NCBI GenBank assembly: GCA_045655245.1
Contig: JAZOOX010000034.1
Span: 1 to 12,105, forward strand
Source of the DNA: RGIG8785 sp045655245
GTDB taxonomy: Bacteria > Bacillota > Clostridia > RGIG8785
Direction: 5' to 3'
DNA length: 12,105 bases
Made by a program: the position numbers and the translations under genes. A model generated the notes under the pieces. The model was given only the letters and a program-made list of their open reading frames with translations. It had not been told where the DNA came from and ran no database searches. Every line of letters begins with the position of its first letter. Position 1 is the stretch's first letter. Positions 7,025 through 12,105 of the stretch are shown piece by piece.

Positions 7025-8137
7025 ATGCCACAAACCCAAAAAACTGCCGACCGTACCCAAACGGGGATACGTGCAGGTGCCTTCGGAATTTTTTGTAATC
7101 TTTTGCTCTTTGCCGCCAAACTGACGGCAGGACTTCTATCGGCATCGGTGGCGGTGGTCGCCGACGCCTTTAACAACCTGACCGACGCCGCCTCGTCACT
7201 AATGACCTTTTTCGGTTTTCGACTGGCGCAACGCCCCGCCGACCGCGACCACCCCTACGGCCACGCCCGATACGAGTATCTGGCAGGGCTGGGCATTGCG
7301 GTGCTGATTCTGTTTATCGGTGTCGAACTGGTCCGTTCGTCGGCGGTTAAAATCCTTCACCCCGCCCCCGTCAGCTTCGATGCCCTGACACGGGTCGTTT
7401 TAGGGGGTTCTATCGGGGTCAAACTCCTGCTCTTTTGCTACTTCAACGCCCGGGGAAAAACCATCCGCTCCGCTACCCTGCTGGCGACTGCACGGGACAG
7501 TTTTAACGACGTTTTGGTGACCGGGGCAATCCTGCTTTGCAGTTTCATCCCCCTGCCCGCAGACGGGTATGCGGGGCTGTTGGTTGCCCTCTTTATTCTG
7601 TGGTCGGGAGTCCGTGTTGCGGGGGAAACGGTTTCGCCCCTGCTGGGCGCCCGCGCCGACCCCAAACTGGTGCAGTCCATCAGCGATCTGGTCTTAAAGC
7701 AGGATAAGATCTTAGGCATTCACGACCTGCTTATCCATGACTACGGCTACGGTCAGAGCTTTGCCTCGGTCCACGTGGAAATCAGCGCCGAGGAGGACCC
7801 CCTGATCTGCCACGACATCATCGACGAGACCGAATGTGCCGCCCTGGAAGAACTGGGCGTCCATCTGGTCATCCATTACGACCCCGTACTGGTCAATGAC
7901 GAGGAGTGGAACACCCTCCGCTCCACGGTGGAGGCGGTCATTGCCGCCCTGGACCCCCGACTGTCCATGCACGACTTTCGTCTGGTCAAGGGTGCCCGCC
8001 GTACCAAACTGGTTTTTGACCTGGCAGTGCCCTATGATTTTCGGCTCAACAACCACCAAATCAAAACGCAGATCGACACCGCCCTTTCCGAGCGGGGCGT
8101 TCTTTATCCCACCGTCATCCGTTTCGACGGCAAATAA
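7025..8137 (+). CDS. Cation diffusion facilitator (CDF) metal exporter, possibly manganese
   Basis: 370 residues: an N-terminal membrane domain with about six helices, then a long cytoplasmic domain from roughly residue 200. CDF signatures are VVADAFNNLTDAASS in helix 2, DHPYGHARYEYLAGL (75-89) before helix 3, and ARDSFNDVLVT in helix 5. The predicted transport site is N50 and D54 (helix 2) with D158 and D162 (helix 5). This Asn-Asp-Asp-Asp set is what I recall for MntE-like manganese exporters, rather than the Asp/His set of zinc exporters. The cytoplasmic domain has the family's HDLLIHDYGYGQSFASVHVE stretch, with His-rich positions (H240, H256 region) that could bind regulatory metal. It is about 70 residues longer than E. 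coli FieF at the C-terminus. Metal identity is inference; family is firm. Confidence 0.92.
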   Translation: MPQTQKTADRTQTGIRAGAFGIFCNLLLFAAKLTAGLLSASVAVVADAFNNLTDAASSLMTFFGFRLAQRPADRDHPYGHARYEYLAGLGIAVLILFIGVELVRSSAVKILHPAPVSFDALTRVVLGGSIGVKLLLFCYFNARGKTIRSATLLATARDSFNDVLVTGAILLCSFIPLPADGYAGLLVALFILWSGVRVAGETVSPLLGARADPKLVQSISDLVLKQDKILGIHDLLIHDYGYGQSFASVHVEISAEEDPLICHDIIDETECAALEELGVHLVIHYDPVLVNDEEWNTLRSTVEAVIAALDPRLSMHDFRLVKGARRTKLVFDLAVPYDFRLNNHQIKTQIDTALSERGVLYPTVIRFDGK

Positions 8138-8149
8138 AAAGGGGAGGCA

Positions 8150-8184
8150 ACGGAGACACTTCGTAAAGAAGTTGTCTCCGTTTT
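8150..8184 (+). terminator. Intrinsic terminator of the CDF gene
   Basis: ACGGAGACACTTC (8150-8162) pairs with GAAGTTGTCTCCGT (8168-8181), with one bulged T, around loop GTAAA. It runs into TTTTCC. It lies 12 bases after the CDF stop codon. Confidence 0.85.
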
Positions 8185-8200
8185 CCTACATAAAGAGAAA

Positions 8201-8229
8201 ATGACACTTTCAAAATTTGAAAGTGTCAT
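8201..8229. repeat. Perfect 29-base palindrome
   Basis: ATGACACTTTCAAA and TTTGAAAGTGTCAT flank a single central A, 14 perfect base pairs. No T tract follows on either strand, so it is not a standard terminator. It stands between the CDF terminator and the octamer array. The following bases (8230-8298) hold a further small inverted repeat, AAAGAT/ATCTTT (8273-8285), inside a weak CTTGCC/GGGTAAG pairing (8261-8298). Confidence 0.85.
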
Positions 8230-8298
8230 AGTGGGTTAGATACTTTGAGAAAGGTAAATACTTGCCGAAAATAAAGATTATCTTTCACGGCGGGTAAG

Positions 8299-8381
8299 GT
8301 GATATTGCAAACTATCGTTTGCAGTGATATTTTTGCCGAGCGGCAAAAGTGATATTGAAACCTTGCGGTTTCAGTGATATT
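8299..8381 (+). repeat. GTGATATT-hairpin array, direct half (exact 25-base period)
   Basis: Four identical octamers GTGATATT start at 8299, 8324, 8349 and 8374, exactly 25 bases apart. Each 17-base spacer is a six-base-pair stem, a four-base loop and a closing A: GCAAAC-tatc-GTTTGC, TTTGCC-gagc-GGCAAA and GAAACC-ttgc-GGTTTC. The stems differ completely in sequence but all pair perfectly, so pairing rather than sequence is preserved, while the octamer is invariant. The last T of each octamer can pair with the closing A to make seven-base-pair stems. No coding function is plausible. Confidence 0.9.
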
Positions 8382-8474
8382 ATATTCGCCTTTTAACTGT
8401 CCGCAGGACAATATCACTATGCGTAGCATAATATCACTGCGAAGCAATATCACTCGCCGAAAGGCGAATATAAC
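8382..8474 (-). repeat. GTGATATT-hairpin array, inverted half
   Basis: The same grammar in reverse orientation: AATATCAC at 8410, 8430 and 8446 and a degenerate AATATAAC at 8467. Hairpins lie between them: TGTCC-gca-GGACA, TATGC-gta-GCATA, TGC-gaa-GCA and TCGCC-gaaa-GGCGA. Stems are shorter (three to five pairs) and the period is 16 to 21 bases. The stretch 8380-8393 (ending TTCGCCTTT) is a perfect 14-base complement of 8460-8473, enclosing the inner hairpins, and competes with octamer-octamer pairing to the direct half. Confidence 0.88.
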
Positions 8475-8521
8475 TGAGGCACCTTCCTTACGGAGGGTGC
8501 CTCAACCGCCTCTCCTTTTTT
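8475..8521 (-). terminator. Hairpin at the end of the minus-strand operon, terminator-like
   Basis: TGAGGCACCTTCC (8475-8487) pairs with GGAGGGTGCCTCA (8492-8504) around TTAC, with one G-T wobble. On the minus strand it follows the histidine phosphatase stop by 15 bases, but the bases after it are GTTATATT rather than a T tract. On the plus strand six T (8516-8521) come 11 bases after the stem. It probably stops or stabilises the minus-strand transcript, though it is not a textbook intrinsic terminator. Confidence 0.5.
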
Positions 8522-9221
8522 AATATTCAAATGGTGGATAAAACGCCGCCAGGGACATTTCTTCGTCCCCCGCGTACAGATGGGAGACATCCCCCACATA
8601 CATGGTGCGGAAATGGGAACTGCCGCGGATGTCGGTTTCGGTGGCAAGACAGGTCATGGACGTGGGCGCCAGACAAAAGTTATGCCACAGCACAAAGGGG
8701 GGAAGCCCTGTCAGATGCGCCACCACCGTAATGCCCAGCACGAAATGGCAGAACAACACGATGGTCTTGTCCGAATCTCCGTAGAACAAATGCCCCTCGT
8801 GACGGATCCCGTACCGTTCCAAAAGAGCGTCCACCCCGGCACAGGTCTCCTCCCAGATTGCCTTGGTGTTGCCTTTGGCAATCAGTTCCGGCTCCAGCCA
8901 CGCCTTGGGGTCAAAGTAACGTTCCTCTTCGCCCCATACATAAGGGGGCAGGTCCCAGCAGATCCGCTCGTTCCCCGTTATGGGGGAGGTGACCCGCCCG
9001 CGGAACTCCTGCAACCAGGGCAGAATCTCCGCTTCCCGACCCAGCTTGGTCAGGGTCGGTTTTGCCGTGTCCCGTGCCCGCCCCAAAGGGGAACAGTAAA
9101 AATCGTCGATTTTCATTTTGCAGAGCCGTTTGGATAACAGCTCCGCCTCCCGCCAACCCTTTTCGGTCAGGGAGTCTATGGAATAATCCGGCTCTCCGTG
9201 CCGTACGATAATAATTTTCAT
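8520..9221 (-). CDS. Histidine phosphatase family protein (phosphoglycerate mutase-like)
   Basis: 233 residues, cytoplasmic. The N-terminus carries the catalytic IIIVRHGEPDYS, with R7 and H8 as phosphate-binding Arg and nucleophilic His. FYCSPLGRARDTA (41-53) supplies the next Arg, E72 lies near the proton-donor position, and VLFCHF (H159) gives the second catalytic His. The C-terminal APTSMTCLATETD and VGDVSHLYAG occur in many Firmicutes members of unknown substrate. The ATG at 9221 overlaps the S-component stop as TAATG and has AAGGAGG six bases upstream, so it is translationally coupled. Because of its neighbours it could act on a phosphorylated form of the imported compound (for example as a CobC-like alpha-ribazole phosphatase), but nothing in the sequence proves this. 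Mutase activity is unlikely given the neighbours and divergence. Confidence 0.9.
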   Translation of the reverse strand: MKIIIVRHGEPDYSIDSLTEKGWREAELLSKRLCKMKIDDFYCSPLGRARDTAKPTLTKLGREAEILPWLQEFRGRVTSPITGNERICWDLPPYVWGEEERYFDPKAWLEPELIAKGNTKAIWEETCAGVDALLERYGIRHEGHLFYGDSDKTIVLFCHFVLGITVVAHLTGLPPFVLWHNFCLAPTSMTCLATETDIRGSSHFRTMYVGDVSHLYAGDEEMSLAAFYPPFEY

Positions 9222-9712
9222 TATTTTCCTCCTTGGTTGTTTTCCAGCTTTTTCAGTAATTCAGATAACGGAACAATCAGCATCCCTGCGCAAAAGTTCC
9301 CCACGCCGTGGAGCACGTCCCAGGGCAACCCCGCCGCAATCCACGCCAGGGTTTGCTGAAAGTCCATCCCAAACAACAGAGCTTGTACGGGAGCGTAAAG
9401 GGTCCCAAAGGCAAGTCCGTGCAATCCGCAAAGGAGGGGGTAGACGACGTACGCTATCCCCTTGGACATTCTGCGGGGCAACAGCATGGTGATCCCCCAC
9501 AAAACCGTCCAGATATACAGATAGGGGAGCCACCAGGAGGTAAATCCCGCAAACAACCCGTTCAACAGGACGTAGAGATAAATGGGGATCAGCGCCTTTT
9601 TCCGAAAGACCAGGGTAAAGACCATGGTAAACATCCCCAAAAGATGGATGTTGGGCAAGACCTCCATCAACACTTTCGAGCAGAACATCAACGTCCCCAA
9701 AACGGCAAACAA
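9221..9712 (-). CDS. ECF-type transporter S component (membrane substrate binder)
   Basis: 163 residues with about five or six hydrophobic helices and a short charged C-terminus (LLKKLENNQGGK). PNIHLLGMFTMVFTLVFRK, the Trp-rich WWLPYLYIW stretch and AGLPWDVLHGVGNF are typical of uncharacterised clostridial S components, which bind a vitamin-like substrate and dock on a shared EcfT/EcfA module encoded elsewhere. The only canonical in-frame start is TTG at 9712, with GGGAG six bases upstream. The frame, however, is open back to 9772 and encodes KKNPFLTPRETV, which looks like a genuine N-terminus. No ATG, GTG or TTG exists in that extension, so the real start may have been lost. It lies between the DUF4430 lipoprotein (34 bases downstream of its stop by this start) and the phosphatase (one-base overlap). 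The substrate is not known. Confidence 0.75.
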   Translation of the reverse strand: MFAVLGTLMFCSKVLMEVLPNIHLLGMFTMVFTLVFRKKALIPIYLYVLLNGLFAGFTSWWLPYLYIWTVLWGITMLLPRRMSKGIAYVVYPLLCGLHGLAFGTLYAPVQALLFGMDFQQTLAWIAAGLPWDVLHGVGNFCAGMLIVPLSELLKKLENNQGGK

Positions 9713-9718
9713 AACCGT

Positions 9719-9723
9719 CTCCC
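9719..9723 (-). promoter_or_regulatory. Candidate ribosome binding site for the TTG start of the S component
   Basis: GGGAG on the minus strand, six bases before TTG at 9712. This is the only support for that unusual start. Confidence 0.4.
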
Positions 9724-9746
9724 GCGGGGTTAAAAAAGGGTTTTTC

Positions 9747-10163
9747 TTATCGGGTGTAGGTAAGCTGATAGGTCACACCTTCTTTGATCTCGGTGGTGTC
9801 TACACCTGCGGTGGCATATTCACCGTCGATGTAAAACGCCCAGTAACTTTGGTCGGCATCAAAATCGGCAGTAATGCCGTTGACCTTCTTTACGTAAAGT
9901 CCGTAAGCACCCTGCTCACCCTCTAAAAGCTGTTGCTCCGAAAGGGCGGCGCCCACCGTCGTCTCGTCCGTTTTGATGGTAAAAGTAACGGTTTTTTCTC
10001 CTGCTGTAACTTCTGTCACAAGGGTCTTTTCCCCGTCCCCAAGGGTGGTGTCTTCCAAATAGATCGCATTTTCCCACAACCCTGACCCATCGGTAACTTT
10101 GCCGCAGGAGACCAGGGCAAACAGACAGAGTATCGCCAATAAAAACGAGAGAATTTTTTTCAT
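9747..10163 (-). CDS. DUF4430-domain lipoprotein (transcobalamin-like C-terminal domain)
   Basis: 138 residues from the chosen start. MKKILSF, a hydrophobic run and lipobox LVSC with Cys20 make it a surface lipoprotein. Residues about 70-138 match DUF4430, a small beta domain related to the C-terminal domain of intrinsic factor and transcobalamin: YGLYVKKVNGITADFDAD, then YWAFYIDGEYATAGVDT and GVTYQLTYTR. The ATG at 10163 is preceded by AAAGGA nine bases away; the open frame continues 105 bases upstream, but that part crosses the promoter and is not protein-like. It is the first gene of the operon with the S component and phosphatase. A role in capturing the S-component substrate, perhaps a corrinoid, is inferred from domain and neighbourhood only. 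DUF4430 also occurs in adhesins and other surface proteins. Confidence 0.85.
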   Translation of the reverse strand: MKKILSFLLAILCLFALVSCGKVTDGSGLWENAIYLEDTTLGDGEKTLVTEVTAGEKTVTFTIKTDETTVGAALSEQQLLEGEQGAYGLYVKKVNGITADFDADQSYWAFYIDGEYATAGVDTTEIKEGVTYQLTYTR

Positions 10164-10189
10164 TTGAATCAGTCCTTTCCTGTAGGTAT

Positions 10190-10218
10190 AGCATACCACA
10201 ACCCTTAACGAATTGCAA
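10190..10218 (-). promoter_or_regulatory. Promoter of the DUF4430 / S-component / phosphatase operon
   Basis: On the minus strand TTGCAA (10213-10218) and TATGCT (10190-10195) are 17 bases apart, with TGG before the -10. The -10 lies in an imperfect palindrome, GGTAT-agc-ATACC (10185-10197). The leader would be only about 20 bases, leaving no room for a riboswitch. Confidence 0.6.
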
Positions 10219-10274
10219 TACTTTGTGCAAAGCGCCGCCCTCAAATAAACATCTACAACATCGTACAATATTAA

Positions 10275-12105
10275 TTAATTTTAAAGAAAACCCAAGTAGA
10301 TATTGAAGAAATCAATGCTAATTTCAAAAGTGCTTACCAAGCCGGCCGTTTGAATACGCCTGTGGAAAAGGTACAGTTGGTAAACGATGTCCAATGGAGT
10401 GCATTTAACGCCGGACGAATGGACTATATCGTTAGTGATACAGAAGCGGATATTAAGCGCAATCCGTTACTTTCTGATGCAAACAATTATACTTCAAACA
10501 TGTCTTTCAAAAATGAAAAGCCTGTCTTTACCGATGTTCAAAAGACCTTGAAGAAGCAGACCGGCTACGGAGAATACGGCACAAAGACCTTGTATGATAT
10601 TGTCACGCACGATGATTCTATTGGATTTGATCAAGAGAATTTCGACCAAGTAAAGAGCCGTTTCCACAATGCTTATATCGCAGGGTTTGTAGACTTGCCG
10701 AGCAATGCCGTCTCTTTGACCACCGACTTGCAAAGAGTGGCATTTGAAGCAGGAAAACGGGATGCTATCATCAGCAAGAGTGCGAACGATGCGAATGTCC
10801 GGTACGCTACTGTTCATGGTAAGGAAAGCGGATTTGTCATGACCGATGCGGCACAGGATGTAGACCAAGCTACCGTAAGATTACTGAACGATGTTGCTAA
10901 AGCTATGGGTATTAAAGCAATGTTTGAGGAAAACCTTGTGCTTGATAACGGCGCAGAAGCAAATGCGCAGATGGGTGACGATGGTATCTTCAAGATTTCA
11001 AAGACCGCAGAAAATCCCGTTGTTACTTTGGTTGCCCATGAGCTTGTCCATCGTATGCGTCAGTTTTCAACGAATGAGTATTACGCTTTCCGCAATTTTG
11101 CTGTACAACACGCTGAACAGTTAGGCTTCCGTTTGGATAATGGTGTCAACGGTGCTACAAACTTTGAGGATATCCAAGACCAGTATCAAAGCAAAAATAT
11201 GTCTCTTGAGATGGAAGCCACCATTGATGAAATCGCTGCTCGTTTTGCGGAAAGGTTAATCACGGACGGAAAGGAAGGCATTGAACAGATCCGTTCCATG
11301 ATGGAAGGTATCGAAGCGGAAATCGAAGCCAATCCCGAAACGTCAACGGAAACGAAATCGGCATTGAAACGCTTTATCGGTTGGCTACAGGACATTTGGC
11401 ATAAGCTGACAGGTATTGCAACCAATCTTAACAAAGAGGGCAGAACAGCAGAAGCCAAAAAGGTGCAAGAGGTCGCAGATGCACTTGACCCGATTATTAA
11501 AGAGGGACAAAGACTTTGGGGCGAAGCCTACCGAGCAACCAAGAAAGCCGTAGAAGGACACGCAAAAACGAAAAAAACCGCCACTACAAACGATGGCGGT
11601 GTGGGCTTGTCCGGGGAATACCGATTTTTCCTTAAAGAAATTGTTGATGATAGCGGAAAATCGTATGGCATAGGTGTTAAACTTGACTCTACTTTTCTTG
11701 ATACTCTTTCTGAAAAAGAAAGAGTAGAATTGGTGAAGGAATATGTTAAGGAGCTTGGCGGTGAGATTTTTACTGCTTATGATGGCAAGGGAAATGAGGT
11801 TGGTGTTTTACTTGCAGAATCAAATCGAAGATTTAGGAATCGAAACGGCAGAAGTATACCTGTAAATAAAGACCTTACCACAAAGTACATTAGAAACCAT
11901 GTTAAACAAGAAGCTATTTCTCTTGTGGACGAGCTGATAATAGCATCAAAGAAAGACGGGGAGAAAGTTCCGAATTATCCGCACGACTGGTTGGACAACT
12001 ACGGAAAAAACGCTTGGGAGTATTGGACTACATTTATACAAGATAAAAATAACACCATTTGGGAAGCAACATTAAATATCGCCAATTCCTCAAATGGTGA
12101 AAAAA
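10275..12105 (+). CDS. Polyvalent-type mobile-element protein with zincin domain, partial at both ends
   Basis: An open frame of about 610 codons runs from just after a TAA (10272-10274) to the right edge without a stop. No ATG lies near its beginning; the first in-frame ATG (10419) has no RBS, and protein-like sequence exists before it, so the 5' part is missing. By residue from 10275, two 36-residue copies of F..AY.AG....P...V.L..D.Q (17-52 and 130-165) come first. The zinc metallopeptidase motif HELVH is at 255-259 with MEATIDEIAARFAERL (313-328), whose Glu is the likely third ligand. Polar, helix-prone sequence fills about 335-440, and a separate domain from about 442 contains DWLDNYGKNAWEYW near the edge. 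This layout resembles polyvalent proteins of conjugative elements and phages, cytoplasmic or injected proteins carrying anti-defence or effector domains. Composition is visibly more AT-rich than its neighbours. Confidence 0.75.

Larger units (their letters stand above)
8136..8521. mobile_element. Possible MITE-like element filling the convergent intergenic gap
   Basis: The two ends of the gap are related inverted sequences. From the left, TAAAAAGGGGAGGC leads into a hairpin with loop GTAAA. From the right on the minus strand, TAAAAAAGGAGAGGC leads into a hairpin with loop GTAA. The similarity continues for about 45 bases (roughly two thirds identical by eye, mostly transition differences). 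TA occurs at both boundaries and both flanking genes use a TAA stop that overlaps the end. No protein is encoded. The alternative is that both ends are two copies of a terminator type common in this genome, with no mobility involved. Confidence 0.4.

Noticed and set aside
6046..7176. 376-codon open frame on the minus strand across mglC and the CDF start
   Set aside because: It is antisense to two clearly identified genes, has a low-complexity Asp/Gln/Gly-rich translation with no domain or hydrophobic pattern, and no RBS. It is a shadow caused by codon bias.
8226..8453. 75-codon minus-strand frame through the octamer array
   Set aside because: It translates the hairpin array and palindromic spacer; reading frame and composition follow the repeats, not a protein.
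8299..8474. CRISPR array
   Set aside because: The repeats are only eight bases, the spacers are self-complementary, half of the units are inverted and no cas gene is present.
8580..9137. 185-codon plus-strand frame across the histidine phosphatase gene
   Set aside because: It is the reverse shadow of a catalytic-motif-bearing gene, with no RBS and no recognisable domain.
10164..10274. Cobalamin or other riboswitch before the DUF4430 gene
   Set aside because: The likely transcription start leaves a leader of about 20 bases and no B12-box-like sequence was seen in the whole 111-base gap.

Overview
The window looks like chromosome from a low-to-mid GC Gram-positive anaerobe of the Clostridia, most likely Oscillospiraceae/Ruminococcaceae or a relative. 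This is inferred from lipobox solute-binding proteins, strong AAGGAGG-type ribosome binding sites, an ECF S component beside a DUF4430 lipoprotein, and a signal-peptide NAGPA/Ig-like surface protein. No rRNA or tRNA is present to confirm it. About the first 10.27 kb is uniform, fairly GC-rich and densely coding. The last 1.83 kb is visibly more AT-rich and belongs to a mobile-element gene.

Layout: (1) 25-3147, minus strand: a two-gene unit, a diacylglycerol-kinase-family lipid kinase followed by a secreted phosphodiester glycosidase with Ig-like domains. (2) 3307-6954, plus strand: a complete mglBAC galactose/methyl-galactoside ABC transporter, divergent from the lipid kinase. (3) 7025-8137, plus: a CDF metal exporter with its own strong promoter and an Asn-Asp-Asp-Asp metal site that suggests manganese. 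(4) 8138-8519: a 382-base gap between convergent genes, packed with structured DNA: a terminator, a perfect 29-base palindrome, and an array of GTGATATT octamers separated by short hairpins whose stems differ in sequence, first in one orientation and then in the other. The ends of this gap are imperfect inverted copies of each other. (5) 8520-10163, minus: a three-gene operon of DUF4430 lipoprotein, ECF-type S component and histidine phosphatase. (6) 10275-12105, plus: an open frame of about 610 codons with no plausible start and no stop, carrying a HELVH zincin motif and an internal 36-residue repeat. It resembles the polyvalent proteins of conjugative elements and phages and appears cut off at its 5' side.

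The mgl genes would import galactose or a related sugar. The DUF4430/S-component pair may capture and import a small molecule; a corrinoid is the most attractive guess, because DUF4430 resembles the C-terminal domain of transcobalamin and intrinsic factor. The lipid kinase and NAGPA protein point to envelope lipid and glycan turnover.

The most unusual content is the hairpin/octamer array at 8299-8474 within the possible 386-base element 8136-8521. Next are the abrupt junction at about 10275 with a truncated polyvalent metalloprotease gene, and the S-component gene whose in-frame start appears to have been lost by a one-base change.
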